This document shows, piece by piece, positions 55,463 to 64,000 of a DNA stretch of 64,000 nucleotides. The position numbers were made by a program, and so were the translations under genes. The notes beneath the pieces are model-generated. The model was not told the origin of the DNA. It searched no databases and saw only the letters and a list, made by a program, of their open reading frames with translations. The stretch comes from Achromobacter xylosoxidans. Its GTDB lineage: Bacteria > Pseudomonadota > Gammaproteobacteria > Burkholderiales > Burkholderiaceae_B. Within the stretch, counting starts at the first letter, position 1; each line of letters begins with the position of its first letter. The stretch lies in contig NZ_LN831029.1 of the NCBI RefSeq assembly GCF_001457475.1, forward strand, positions 6,510,001 through 6,574,000, in the 5' to 3' direction.

Positions 55463-55798
55463 TCAGGGGATCAGTTTGGTAAGCAGGCCCGAGATGATGC
55501 TGTACAGGATCGCACCGCCCACGGCCCACCAGAACCCGTTGACCTGGAAGCCCTTCAGCACGGAGCCGACGAACCAGAACAACAAGGCGTTGATGACGAT
55601 GAGGAAGAGACCGAGCGTGACGATCGTGATGGGCAGTGTCAGCAGCACCAGCACCGGCTTGACCAGCATGTTGACCAGACCCAGCACCAGCGCGGCAATG
55701 AGCGCCGAACCGAAGCTGGCCACGGTGATGCCGGGCAGCAGGTAGGCAACGGCCAACAGGGCCACCGCGTTCAGGATCCAGACGAGTATCAATGCCAT
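55463..55798 (-). CDS. Small four-helix membrane protein (phage-holin 4 superfamily, YvlD-like)
   Basis: 111 residues with four hydrophobic helices (ILNAVALLAVAYLLPGITVA; ALVLGLVNMLVKPVLVLLTL; IVINALLFWFVGSVL; AVGGAILYSIISGLLT). The start at 55798 is fixed by GGAGGT. Family function unknown. Sits between ahcY and metF as in many betaproteobacteria. Confidence 0.85.
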   Translation of the reverse strand: MALILVWILNAVALLAVAYLLPGITVASFGSALIAALVLGLVNMLVKPVLVLLTLPITIVTLGLFLIVINALLFWFVGSVLKGFQVNGFWWAVGGAILYSIISGLLTKLIP

Positions 55799-55918
55799 TG
55801 TTCGACCTCCTGTATTGACGCTCCGCGGCCCCGTCGTCGCCAGGCGAGACGGGCGAGCCCCGCGGACCGGAAAGCCCGCGCCGACATGGCGCGGCACTTC
55901 CCTATTTTGCTACAAGCA

Positions 55919-57337
55919 TCAGTAGCGGTAGTGATTCGGCTTGTAAGGACCTTCGACCGGCACGCTGATGTAGTCGGCCTGGTCCTTGCGCAGCGTGGTC
56001 AGGTTCACGCCCAGCTTCTTCAGGTGCAGGCGCGCGACCTTCTCGTCCAGGTGCTTGGGCAGCACGTAGACTTCGCCCGACTTGTAGGCTTCGTTGCGCG
56101 TGAACAGCTCGATCTGGGCGATGGTCTGGTTGGCGAACGACGACGACATCACGAACGAGGGGTGGCCGGTGGCGCAGCCCAGGTTCACCAGGCGGCCTTG
56201 GGCCAGCAGGATGATGCGCTTGCCGTCCGGGAAGATGACGTGGTCGACTTGCGGCTTGATCTCTTCCCACTTGCAGTCGGCCAGGCTGGCGACGTCGATT
56301 TCGTTGTCGAAGTGGCCGATGTTGCAGACGATCGCCTGGTCCTTCATGGCGTTCATGTGCTCACGCGTGATGACGTGGTAGTTGCCGGTGGCGGTGACGA
56401 AGATGTCGCCATGGGCGGCGGCTTCTTCCATGGTCACGACCTTGAAGCCTTCCATGGCGGCCTGCAGGGCGCAGATCGGGTCGATTTCGGTGACCCACAC
56501 CTGGGCGCGCAGGGCGACCAGCGCCTGGGCGCAACCCTTGCCCACGTCGCCATAGCCGGCGACCACGGCGATCTTGCCGGCGACCATCACGTCGGTGGCG
56601 CGCTTGATGCCGTCGACCAGCGATTCGCGGCAGCCGTACAGGTTGTCGAACTTGGACTTGGTGACCGAGTCGTTGACGTTGATGGCCGCGAAGGCCAGCT
56701 CGCCCTTCTGCGACATCTGGTACAGGCGGTGCACGCCGGTGGTGGTTTCCTCGGTCACGCCCTTGATCAGGGCCAGGCGCGTCGAGTACCACTTCGGATC
56801 ACGCTCGAGCGTTTTCTTGATGGCGGCGAACAGCACGCGCTCTTCTTCGCTGCCGGGGTTGGCCAGCACCGAGATGTCCTTCTCGGCCTTGGTGCCCAGG
56901 TGCAGCATCAACGTGGCGTCGCCGCCGTCGTCGAGGATCATGTTGGCGTTCTGGCCATTGGGCCATTCGAAGATCTTGTGGGTGTACTGCCAGTACTCTT
57001 CCAGCGTTTCGCCCTTGACGGCGAAGACCGGCGTGCCCGACGCGGCGATGGCGGCGGCGGCGTGGTCCTGGGTCGAGAAGATGTTGCACGAGGCCCAGCG
57101 CACTTCGGCGCCCAGCGCCACCAGCGTTTCGATCAGAACGCCGGTCTGGATGGTCATGTGCAGGCTGCCGGCGATGCGGGCGCCCTTGAGCGGCTGCTTG
57201 GCGGCGAACTCTTCGCGGATGGCCATCAGGCCGGGCATTTCGGTTTCGGCGATGGCCAGCTCGCGACGGCCCCAGCCTGCCAGCGACAGGTCGGCGACGA
57301 TGTAGTCGGAGAAGGATTTATCGGTGACAGCGTTCAT
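55919..57337 (-). CDS. ahcY: S-adenosylhomocysteinase
   Basis: 472 residues. NAD-dependent; [46 protein letters not shown] (NAD fold) and [20 protein letters not shown] are conserved blocks, and the C-terminus ends PNHYRY as usual. Splits SAH to adenosine and homocysteine, relieving inhibition of methylation. The 150-base leader carries a SAH riboswitch, so expression rises with SAH. The start at 57337 follows the leader hairpin. Confidence 0.95.
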   Translation of the reverse strand: MNAVTDKSFSDYIVADLSLAGWGRRELAIAETEMPGLMAIREEFAAKQPLKGARIAGSLHMTIQTGVLIETLVALGAEVRWASCNIFSTQDHAAAAIAASGTPVFAVKGETLEEYWQYTHKIFEWPNGQNANMILDDGGDATLMLHLGTKAEKDISVLANPGSEEERVLFAAIKKTLERDPKWYSTRLALIKGVTEETTTGVHRLYQMSQKGELAFAAINVNDSVTKSKFDNLYGCRESLVDGIKRATDVMVAGKIAVVAGYGDVGKGCAQALVALRAQVWVTEIDPICALQAAMEGFKVVTMEEAAAHGDIFVTATGNYHVITREHMNAMKDQAIVCNIGHFDNEIDVASLADCKWEEIKPQVDHVIFPDGKRIILLAQGRLVNLGCATGHPSFVMSSSFANQTIAQIELFTRNEAYKSGEVYVLPKHLDEKVARLHLKKLGVNLTTLRKDQADYISVPVEGPYKPNHYRY

Positions 57338-57486
57338 GGTGTGTAGGCTCCACGTGAATGACGAACGGCGCACGATACGGCCGGACAACGCGAAACCACC
57401 ACGACACTCGAGTGCTCGCCTTTTCCGCCGTACGCGACAAAGGTGAGCGCCGTTGCTGTAACGCCGTGCAAGGCACGGCGCTTGAA

Positions 57487-57576
57487 CAAGGATTCCTGAG
57501 CCTGGCGAACCGGGTTCCGCGGGCCATGGGACATGGCGGGAACCGCAAGGTCGTCGCAACGCTCCTCAGGATTGAC
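57487..57576 (-). promoter_or_regulatory. SAH riboswitch (ahcY leader)
   Basis: Read on the minus strand, CAATCCTGAGGAGCGTTGCG begins near 57574, followed by a variable arm, then GTTCGCCAGGCTCAGGAATC near 57490. GAGGAGCGTTGCGA and CCAGGCTCAG are the conserved cores of the SAH riboswitch (RF01057), and CCTGAG pairs with CTCAGG to close P1. A further hairpin, CGCCGTGC/GCACGGCG (57462-57480), lies between it and the ahcY start and may be part of the expression platform. Expected to switch on ahcY (and perhaps metF) when SAH accumulates. Confidence 0.88.
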
Positions 57577-57640
57577 GGGCATTGTACCGGTTTGGCCCGG
57601 GCAGTGGAAAGCCCGACATGCAATGTCGGATCGGCGGCGG

Positions 57641-58681
57641 TCAGCCTGCCGGGGCCAAGGGCCCGGCCAGCTCCGCGCCGGGGGTCAGCGGCACCAGCGA
57701 TGCCAGCAGATCCGTGGCCACGGCGTCCCAGCTGCGCGTCAGGGCGTGCTCGCGCACGGCGTGCCGGTCCAGCGGCAAGGCGGCGCGGCAGGCATGGGCC
57801 AGGTCGTCATCCAGGAAACCGGTGACGCCTTGCGTCACCACCGCCAGCGGCGCTTCGCTGCGGAACGCCGCCACCGGCGTGCCGCAGGCCATGGCCTCCA
57901 GCATCACCAGGCCGAACGTGTCCGTCAGGCTGGGAAACACGAAGACATCCGCCGCGCCGTAGAACGCCGGCAGGGCCTCGTCGTTCTGCATGCCCAGGAA
58001 CACCGCCTGGGGAAAGCGCTTTTTCAGACGCGCCTCGTCGGGGCCCGCGCCCACCACCACCTTGCTGCCGGGCAGGTCCAGCGCCAGGAAAGCGTCCAGG
58101 TTCTTCTCGCGCGCCACGCGGCCGACCGACAGGAAGACGGGCCGCGGCAGGTCCTGGAACGCCTGGCCGGGGGTGGGCTGGAATTTGCGGGGATCGACAC
58201 CGCGCGACCAGATGCGCAGATTGGCGAAGCCGCGCCGCACCAGGATGTCGCGCACCGTCGGCGTGGGCACCAGCACGCATTGCGACGGCCGGTGAAACCA
58301 GCGCAGGAAGCGCCACGGCAGCGCGGCCGGAATGCCCATGCGCGCCTGCAGGTAGTCGGGGAACATCGTGTGGAACGAGGTGGTGAAGCGCCAGCCGCGC
58401 GACAGCGCCATGCGGCGCGCCGCCAGGCCCAGCGGGCCTTCGGTGGCGATGTGGAGCGCGTCGGGCACGGTATCGCCCAGGATGCGGCGCAGTTGCCGTC
58501 CCGGCTGCAGGCACAGCCGCAGGTCCGGCTCGGACGGGGCCGGCACGGTGCGGCTGCCCTGGGGATTCACCACGATCAGTTCGTGGCCCCACTCGGTGAG
58601 GATCTGCTGCATGGTCGTCCAGGTGCGGACGACGCCATTGACTTGCGGATGCCAGGCATCCGTAACCAGGACGATGCGCAT
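57641..58681 (-). CDS. Glycosyltransferase family 4 protein
   Basis: 346 residues in two Rossmann domains. N-terminal MRIVLVTDAWHPQVNGVVRT is typical of MgtA/mannosyltransferase-like GT4 enzymes; the C-terminal VFVFPSLTDTFGLVMLEAMA holds the E(x7)E sugar-nucleotide motif, and FLSVGRVAREKNLDAFLAL precedes it. Donor and acceptor unknown. Start chosen at 58681, the MRIVLV ATG. It is oriented the same way as ahcY but begins upstream of the riboswitch. Confidence 0.88.
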   Translation of the reverse strand: MRIVLVTDAWHPQVNGVVRTWTTMQQILTEWGHELIVVNPQGSRTVPAPSEPDLRLCLQPGRQLRRILGDTVPDALHIATEGPLGLAARRMALSRGWRFTTSFHTMFPDYLQARMGIPAALPWRFLRWFHRPSQCVLVPTPTVRDILVRRGFANLRIWSRGVDPRKFQPTPGQAFQDLPRPVFLSVGRVAREKNLDAFLALDLPGSKVVVGAGPDEARLKKRFPQAVFLGMQNDEALPAFYGAADVFVFPSLTDTFGLVMLEAMACGTPVAAFRSEAPLAVVTQGVTGFLDDDLAHACRAALPLDRHAVREHALTRSWDAVATDLLASLVPLTPGAELAGPLAPAG

Positions 58682-58760
58682 GATGGGGCCGGAAGTGGGC
58701 AATAGCGCGATTTAGCCCGCGCCATGTGACACCCTCAAGACCGCGCCCGGCGCGGCCGGC

Positions 58761-58997
58761 CTAGTTGTTGCGGCGGGGATACCCTTGCGCCTTGATGCGG
58801 GTCCAGACTTCGCGCTTTTCCTCTTCCGTCATGAAGACCCAGTTGGCCACTTCCATGGCCGTGCGGCCGCAGCCCCGGCAGATATCGTCGAACAGCGTGG
58901 AACAAACGGCAACGCAGGGGGAATCCGAGGTGCGGAAGGCACGCTGCGCGTCCTCGGGCTCGGGCAACTCGGTCAGATCGGCAAAAGACGGATTCAT
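58761..58997 (-). CDS. DUF1289 domain protein
   Basis: 78 residues. SPCVAVCSTLFDDICRGCGR holds four cysteines in the CxxxC-x8-CxxC arrangement of DUF1289, a small family perhaps binding a metal or FeS cluster, followed by the usual RTAMEVANW. Lies 79 bp upstream of the glycosyltransferase in the same direction. Function unknown. Confidence 0.85.
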   Translation of the reverse strand: MNPSFADLTELPEPEDAQRAFRTSDSPCVAVCSTLFDDICRGCGRTAMEVANWVFMTEEEKREVWTRIKAQGYPRRNN

Positions 58998-59103
58998 GGC
59001 CGAAAGGTTAACACCAGCGGTGCGTCCCTTTTTGGATAGCCCTATCGCCCGCCGTGGCTTGATTGACAACGCGGGAAGGGGTCAATCCGGACCGCATTTG
59101 CCC

Positions 59104-59997
59104 CTACTTCCGCTCCCAGCCGAAGAAGGCGGATACCTCGCGCAGCAACGCGTCCGGGGTTTCTTCGGCCAGATAGTGGGCGCCGGGCAACGGCCCGCCG
59201 TCGACCTCGTCGGCCACCGCCCGCCACAACCCCAGCACGTCGAAATTGCGCCCGACCGCGCCGCGCTCGCCCCACAGCACGCGCAGCGGCATGCGCAGGC
59301 GCTCGCCGGCCGCGCGGCCCTGGCGGTCATGCTCCAGGTCCAGCGTGGCGGAGGCGCGGTAGTCTTCGCAGATACCGGTGGCCCAGCCCGGCAGGCGCGC
59401 CGTGCGCTCGTACTCGGCCATCGCCTCGTCGGAAAAATGCGCCAGCCCGCCGGGGCGGCCGCCCATCACCGAACGCAGGTAGAACACCGGATCGCGCTCG
59501 ATCATGGTCTCGGGCATGGGCGCGGGCTGGATCAGCCAGAACCAGTGATAGTAGGCCTGGGCGAAGGCGCGGGTGGTGTTTTCGTACATGTCCAGCGTCG
59601 GCGCGATATCCAGCAGCATCATGCGTCCGACCGCCTCCGCGTGGTCCAGGCCCAGCCGGTGCGCCACGCGGGCGCCGCGGTCGTGGGCCAGGATGTCGAA
59701 GCGCTCGTGCCCCAGGGCGCGCATCAGCGCCACCATGTCGGCCGCCATGACGCGCTTGGAATGCGCGGCGTGGTCCGGCGTGGCCGCGGGCTTGTCGCTG
59801 TCGCCATAGCCGCGCAGGTCGGCGGCCACGCAGGTGTGGCGGCGCGTCAGTTCGGGCCAGACGCGATGCCAGATGGCGTGGGTCTGCGGATGGCCGTGCA
59901 ACAGCAGCAAGGGCGGTCCCGAGGCATCGACACGGGCGGCGATGTGGATGCCATTGACCTCGTGGCGGCGCACGGGCAGATTGAAGAATGCGGTCAT
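59104..59997 (-). CDS. Alpha/beta hydrolase (haloacetate-dehalogenase/epoxide-hydrolase-like)
   Basis: 297 residues. LLLLHGHPQTHAIWHRVWP (oxyanion region HGxP), then ILAHDRGARVAHRLGLDH with Asp as the nucleophile rather than Ser, as in fluoroacetate dehalogenase and epoxide hydrolases; the late His is in GAHYLAEE. Substrate unknown. It lies 29 bp after leuD in the same direction and may act in the same pathway. Confidence 0.82.
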   Translation of the reverse strand: MTAFFNLPVRRHEVNGIHIAARVDASGPPLLLLHGHPQTHAIWHRVWPELTRRHTCVAADLRGYGDSDKPAATPDHAAHSKRVMAADMVALMRALGHERFDILAHDRGARVAHRLGLDHAEAVGRMMLLDIAPTLDMYENTTRAFAQAYYHWFWLIQPAPMPETMIERDPVFYLRSVMGGRPGGLAHFSDEAMAEYERTARLPGWATGICEDYRASATLDLEHDRQGRAAGERLRMPLRVLWGERGAVGRNFDVLGLWRAVADEVDGGPLPGAHYLAEETPDALLREVSAFFGWERK

Positions 59998-60026
59998 TGC
60001 GGTCTGTGCCTCTCAGTCTGTGGCGT

Positions 60027-60665
60027 TCATTGGCCGAGCCGGTCGCGCACGCGGCGCGCCACGTCTTTCATCCAGGGATGCCGGGCCCAGTGGCCGGCCT
60101 CGAAGTGTTCCACATCCGCCAATTGCTGTAACGAGGCACCCACCATGTCCTGCCCCTGCGAAAACATGCGGCGGTGCCGCGCCGGCAGGTCGAAATGCCC
60201 GCTCCAGCCGTCCGCGGCCCGCACCGTGCCCGCCAGCGCATCGATCTCGACGCGGTTGCCGGCGGGATCGGACACCCGCGCCAGCAGCGCGTCAACGTCG
60301 GCCGGCGGCAGGCTCACCAGCAGCAGGCCGTTGTTGAGCGCGTTGAAGTAGAAAATCTCGCCGAAGCTGGCGGCCACGACCGCGCGGATGCCGTACTGCA
60401 TGAGGCCCCAGACCGCGTGCTCGCGGCTGGAGCCGCAACCGAAATTGGGCCCTGCCACCAGCACCGCGGCGCCGGCGTAGGCGGGCTGGTTCAGCACGCA
60501 GTCCGGACGCGGCGCACCGTCGGCGTCAAAGCGCAGGTCATAGAGCAGGCCACGATCCAGCCCGGCCTTGTCGATGATGCGCAGGAACTGCTTGGGCATG
60601 ATCTGGTCGGTGTCCAGATTGGAATACGGCAGGGGCGCGGCGACGCCGCTGATGATCTGGTTCAT
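60027..60665 (-). CDS. leuD: Isopropylmalate/methylmalate isomerase small subunit, LeuD-like
   Basis: 212 residues. YSNLDTDQIMPKQFLRII opens, then VAGPNFGCGSSREHAVWGLM (the swivel-domain signature) and VVAASFGEIFYFNALNNGLL. Forms the active isomerase with the large subunit; its ATG overlaps the stop of leuC. Because the cluster has a Bug receptor and LysR gene rather than leuB, its role may be catabolism of another hydroxy-acid; see the finding at 59104-64000. Confidence 0.85.
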   Translation of the reverse strand: MNQIISGVAAPLPYSNLDTDQIMPKQFLRIIDKAGLDRGLLYDLRFDADGAPRPDCVLNQPAYAGAAVLVAGPNFGCGSSREHAVWGLMQYGIRAVVAASFGEIFYFNALNNGLLLVSLPPADVDALLARVSDPAGNRVEIDALAGTVRAADGWSGHFDLPARHRRMFSQGQDMVGASLQQLADVEHFEAGHWARHPWMKDVARRVRDRLGQ

Positions 60666-62083
60666 TGCGGGTTCTCCAGGTCGCGCACGTCGACGATGCG
60701 GCCGGCCAGGGCGGCGGCGGCGGCCATGGCGGGGCTCATCAGATGGGTGCGTCCGGCGCGGCCCTGGCGGCCTTCGAAGTTACGATTGGTGGTGGACGCG
60801 CAGCGCTCGCCCGGCCGCAGCACGTCGTCGTTCATGGCCAGGCACATCGAACAGCCCGGCTGGCGCCATTCGAAACCGGCGTCGACCAGCGTGGCGGCGA
60901 TGCCTTCGGCCTCGGCCTGGGCGCGCACCGCGCCCGAGCCGGGCACCACCATCGCGCGCACGCCGCCGGCCACCTTGCGCCCGCGCACGACATCGGCCAC
61001 CACGCGCAGGTCCTCGATGCGGCCGTTGGTGCACGAGCCGATGAAGACCCGATCGATGGGCACGCCGGCGATCGGCGCGCCCGGTTGCAGGCCGATGTAT
61101 TCCACGGCCTTTTCCAGCGCCAGGCGCGCCAGCGCGTCCGGCTCGGACTGGGGATCGGGGACCGTGCCGGTGATCGGCATGGCCTGGTCGGGGCTGGTGC
61201 CCCAGGTCACGAAGGGCGCGATTTTCCTGGCGTCGAAGACATGTTCGGCGTCGAACACCGCATCGGCGTCCGAGCGCAGGGTCGCCCAATAGGCGCGCGC
61301 CTGCGCCAGTTCCGCGGCGTCCAGGTGCCGGGCACGGGCGGCGACATAGGCGTCGGTGGTGGCGTCGGGCGCGATCAGCGCGGCGCGGGCGCCGGCTTCC
61401 ACCGTCATGTTGCACAGGGTCATGCGGGCCTCTGCCGACAGGCCATCGATGGCGCTGCCGCAGTATTCCACCGCGTGGCCGCGCGCGCCCTGCGCGCCGA
61501 TGCGATGCACCACGTAGATCACCAAATCCTTGGCCGACACGCCGGCGGGCAGATGACCGTCGACGCGGATGCGCATGTTGCGCGCGACCCGGTACACCAG
61601 GGTCTGGGTGGCAAGGATGTGTTCGACTTCCGAGGTGCCGATGCCAAAGCCCAGCGCCCCCAGCGCGCCATAGGTGGTGGTGTGGCTGTCGCCGCACAGC
61701 ACCACCATGCCCGGCAGGATCATGCCGTGCTCGGGCGCGATCACGTGCTCGATGCCCTGCAGCGGGTCGGTGGTGTCGAACAGCGCGATGCGCTGCTCGT
61801 CGCAATTGCGCTTGAGATTGCGGGCCTGGCGCGACGAGGCATCGTCGGGAATCACGCGCAGCGCGGCCGGCACCGGATGGGTGGGAATGATGTGATCCAC
61901 CACCGCCATCTGCTGGCCGGGCCGCAGCGCCTGGCGGCCGCGCGCGGCCAGGCCGCTGAAGGCCTGCGGACTGGTGTACTCGTTCATGATGTGCAGATCC
62001 ACGTACAGCAGGATGTGTTCATCGTCGATGCGGGCCACCTCATGGCTGGCCACCAGCTTGTCGTATAGCGTCATGCCGGGCAT
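60662..62083 (-). CDS. leuC: Isopropylmalate/methylmalate isomerase large subunit, LeuC-like
   Basis: 473 residues. Aconitase fold with [4Fe-4S] ligands in FIGSCTNGRIEDLR and GCSMCLAMN (Cys-x-x-Cys), and CGDSHTTTYGALGALGFGIG upstream. AAGGAAG 7 bp before the ATG at 62083 fixes the start. Catalyses dehydration and rehydration of a 2- or 3-hydroxy diacid. The neighbours suggest a paralogue outside leucine synthesis, but this is not proven. Confidence 0.85.
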   Translation of the reverse strand: MPGMTLYDKLVASHEVARIDDEHILLYVDLHIMNEYTSPQAFSGLAARGRQALRPGQQMAVVDHIIPTHPVPAALRVIPDDASSRQARNLKRNCDEQRIALFDTTDPLQGIEHVIAPEHGMILPGMVVLCGDSHTTTYGALGALGFGIGTSEVEHILATQTLVYRVARNMRIRVDGHLPAGVSAKDLVIYVVHRIGAQGARGHAVEYCGSAIDGLSAEARMTLCNMTVEAGARAALIAPDATTDAYVAARARHLDAAELAQARAYWATLRSDADAVFDAEHVFDARKIAPFVTWGTSPDQAMPITGTVPDPQSEPDALARLALEKAVEYIGLQPGAPIAGVPIDRVFIGSCTNGRIEDLRVVADVVRGRKVAGGVRAMVVPGSGAVRAQAEAEGIAATLVDAGFEWRQPGCSMCLAMNDDVLRPGERCASTTNRNFEGRQGRAGRTHLMSPAMAAAAALAGRIVDVRDLENPQ

Positions 62084-62143
62084 GTCGGTGCTTCCTTGCA
62101 AAAAACGCGCCCGCGCGGGGCGCGATGAAACCTGTGTCGCCGC

Positions 62144-63127
62144 TCAGTTCGCCTCGATGCCGGCGTCCTTGACGATGCCGGCCCAGCGCGTCATCTCGCC
62201 CTTGACCATGGCATCGGTCTCTGCGGGCGTGGAGACCAGCGGATCGAAGCCCTCGCGGCGCATGCGTTCGGACAGCTCGGCCGATTGCAGCGCCTGCGCC
62301 AGCCTGACGTTGAGCGTGTCCACCACCGCCTGCGGCGTGCCGGCGGGCGCGCTGATCACGAACCAGGTGGTGAAGGCGTAGCCGGGCAGGCCGGACTCGG
62401 CGATGGTGGGCACGTCCGGCAGCAGCGGCGAACGCGTGGTGCCGGTGACGCCCAGCGCCTTGAGCTTCTTGCCGTCCACCTGCGGCTTGGCCGCGGACAG
62501 CACGGGGAAGCTCATCTGCACCTGGCCGCTGATGGTGTCCACCATGGCCGGACCGCCGCCCTTGTAGGGCACGTGCAGGATCTGCGTGCCGGACACCGAC
62601 TTGAACAGCTCGGCGGCCATGTGGAAGGTGCTGCCGGTGCCGGCCGAACCGAAGCTCAGTTCATTGGCGGGACGCGCGCGGATGTAGTCGAGCAGTTCCT
62701 TGACATTGTTCACCGGCAGCGACGGCGACACCGTCAGCACATGCTGCGAGGTGCCCACCGTGCCGACCGAACGCAGGTCGCGCGCGGTGTCGAACGGCAT
62801 GTTGCGAAACAACGCCGGGTTGATCGCCAGCGACATGGTGTTGATGGCCAGCGTGTAGCCGTTCGGCTCGGCGCGGGCCACGGCGGCCATGCCGATATTG
62901 CCGGACGCGCCGGCGCGATTCTCGACGATCACGCTCTGGCCCAGGGTCTTGCCCCAGGCGTCGGAAATCAGGCGGGCGGCGATATCGACGCTGCCGCCGG
63001 GCGCGAACGGCACGATCAAGGTGACCGGACGCTGCGGGAAGGCGTCGGCGGCAGTGGCTGGCGTCATCCAACAGGACGCCGCGGCGGCCAACGCGCACAC
63101 CGTGCGCAACAGATGGGGGGGGTTCAT
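62144..63127 (-). CDS. Bug-type periplasmic receptor of the leuCD-like cluster
   Basis: 327 residues, signal peptide cleaved near TPATA. FPQRPVTLIVPFAPGGSVDI, VIVENRAGASGNIGMAAVAR and VPYKGGGPAMVDTISGQVQM are Bug motifs. Precedes leuC by 60 bp in the same direction, so it is likely the first gene of that operon, and it is divergent from the LysR gene. Ligand probably a small carboxylate. Confidence 0.88.
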   Translation of the reverse strand: MNPPHLLRTVCALAAAASCWMTPATAADAFPQRPVTLIVPFAPGGSVDIAARLISDAWGKTLGQSVIVENRAGASGNIGMAAVARAEPNGYTLAINTMSLAINPALFRNMPFDTARDLRSVGTVGTSQHVLTVSPSLPVNNVKELLDYIRARPANELSFGSAGTGSTFHMAAELFKSVSGTQILHVPYKGGGPAMVDTISGQVQMSFPVLSAAKPQVDGKKLKALGVTGTTRSPLLPDVPTIAESGLPGYAFTTWFVISAPAGTPQAVVDTLNVRLAQALQSAELSERMRREGFDPLVSTPAETDAMVKGEMTRWAGIVKDAGIEAN

Positions 63128-63240
63128 GGGTCGAGTCTCCTCATGGGTGGCCGCGTCAGGCGGCTCTGCTATCGGTCAGCCCAGTGTATAAGCCCGTTCC
63201 ATTCTTATAATTGGTGAAATAAATAAATCTTTATTAAATA

Positions 63241-63254
63241 TTATTTATAAATAA
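63241..63254. promoter_or_regulatory. AT-rich palindrome ahead of the LysR gene
   Basis: TTATTTATAAATAA is a perfect 14-bp palindrome ending 4 bp before the LysR ATG, in a strongly AT-rich stretch (63200-63255) inside a GC-rich region. Position suits LysR autoregulation and control of the divergent Bug-leuCD operon. The exact site is unproven. Confidence 0.45.
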
Positions 63255-63258
63255 AGCC

Positions 63259-64000
63259 ATGGATGCGCTCTCCGATCTCGCCTTCTTCTCGCTACTGGTC
63301 AAGCACGGCAACCTGTCGGCGGCCGCGCGCGAACTGGGTCTGACGCCGCCCGCCGTCAGCACGCGGCTGGCCAAGCTTGAGCAGCGCCTGGGCGTGCGGC
63401 TGCTCAATCGCAGCACGCGACGCGTCAGCGTCACGCAGGAGGGTGAGCTGTACCTGGCCGAGGGCAGCCGTATCCTGGCCGATCTGCAGGCACTGGAACG
63501 ATCCGTGTCCAGCAGCCGCGCCCAGCCGCAGGGCTTGCTGCGCCTGAACGCCACCTTCGGTTTCGGCCGTGCCCACGTGGCGCCCGCCATCTCCGATTTT
63601 GCGCGGCAATACCCTGAAGTCGAAGTGCAGCTGCGCCTGACCGACAGGCCCCTGAACCTGATCGAAGAAGGCTTCGATGCCGCGGTGCGCTTCGGCGACC
63701 TGCCCGACGCCCGCCTGACCGCGCGCAAGATCGCCTCCAATCGGCGCCTGCTGTGCGCGTCGCCGCGCTACCTGGACACCTTTGGCGAGCCGCGCGCGCC
63801 GGGCGATCTGCAACGGCATCGCTGCATCGTGGTGCGCGAGAACGACGTCGCCTACGGCACCTGGCGGCTCGAATCCGGCGCGCGCACGGAAACCGTGAAA
63901 GTGCGCGGCCCGGTCAGTTCGAATGACGGCCAGAGCGCGCTGGAATGGGCCCTGGACGGCCACGGCATCGTCATGCGTTCGGAATGGGAGACCGCCGCGC
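63259..64000 (+). CDS. LysR-family transcriptional regulator, cut by window end
   Basis: Open from ATG 63259 to the window edge (247 codons). Winged helix: FFSLLVKHGNLSAAARELGL then TPPAVSTRLAKLEQRLGVRL; effector domain follows (GFDAAVRFGDLPDARLTARK). Divergent from the Bug-leuC-leuD operon 131 bp away, so probably its regulator with a carboxylate inducer. Confidence 0.9.
   Translation, partial: MDALSDLAFFSLLVKHGNLSAAARELGLTPPAVSTRLAKLEQRLGVRLLNRSTRRVSVTQEGELYLAEGSRILADLQALERSVSSSRAQPQGLLRLNATFGFGRAHVAPAISDFARQYPEVEVQLRLTDRPLNLIEEGFDAAVRFGDLPDARLTARKIASNRRLLCASPRYLDTFGEPRAPGDLQRHRCIVVRENDVAYGTWRLESGARTETVKVRGPVSSNDGQSALEWALDGHGIVMRSEWETAA

Overview
The window is a GC-rich chromosomal segment from a betaproteobacterium of the Bordetella/Achromobacter type (Alcaligenaceae). 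This is inferred from the codon bias, the Bug-type periplasmic receptors, the SAH-riboswitch-ahcY-metF block, the Anbu operon and GC-rich dispersed hairpin repeats. No tRNA, rRNA, CRISPR array, integrase or intact insertion sequence was seen.

Layout. (a) 1-7962: a plus-strand catabolic uptake operon, with a long-chain acyl-CoA ligase (cut by the window start), LivG/LivH/LivM/periplasmic receptor/LivF transporter genes, and a PaaK-like CoA ligase. Import and CoA activation of an organic acid is the likely job. (b) 8045-11484: a sulfide/persulfide module, with SQR, two YeeE half-transporters and a dithiol ArsR/BigR-type repressor on the minus strand. A persulfide dioxygenase is divergent, across a strong palindromic operator candidate. 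(c) 11585-21134: housekeeping and accessory genes (two-domain PPK2 phosphotransferase, GNAT, HIT, NhaA, DUF488, LprI-like, COG3904, amidase, 3-hydroxybutyrate dehydrogenase, TenA, CZB protein).

(d) About 21275-40146: the accessory core, a contact-dependent inhibition (CDI) / two-partner-secretion locus on the minus strand in the order cdiB (38365-40146), cdiA (30197-38293), cdiI (29826-30200). Downstream of it lies about 8.5 kb of AT-rich cassette debris. This holds an orphan cdiA-CT/cdiI pair whose effector looks like a SAM-methyltransferase fold, and a frameshifted toxin with intact immunity gene. It also holds a deaminase-type toxin broken by a stop codon, two toxin tails beside immunity genes, a pair of paralogous orphan immunity genes, and fragments of cdiA, an RND efflux operon and an Hsp70 gene. 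The locus appears to have accumulated alternative toxin/immunity cassettes, keeping immunity genes while toxins decay.

(e) 40388-48603: ung, a RhlE-like DEAD-box helicase with a repetitive RG/DRP tail, a MidA-like methyltransferase, cca, a soluble lytic transglycosylase and 5-formyl-THF cyclo-ligase. (f) 49009-53164: the Anbu operon (circularly permuted ATP-grasp, alpha-E, transglutaminase-like, Anbu peptidase). (g) 53318-58997: a Bug receptor, then a one-carbon block on the minus strand (SAH riboswitch, ahcY, small membrane protein, metF), a glycosyltransferase and a DUF1289 protein. (h) 59104-64000: alpha/beta hydrolase, leuD/leuC-like isomerase, Bug receptor and a divergent LysR regulator cut by the window end, which looks like a dedicated carboxylate-utilisation cluster.
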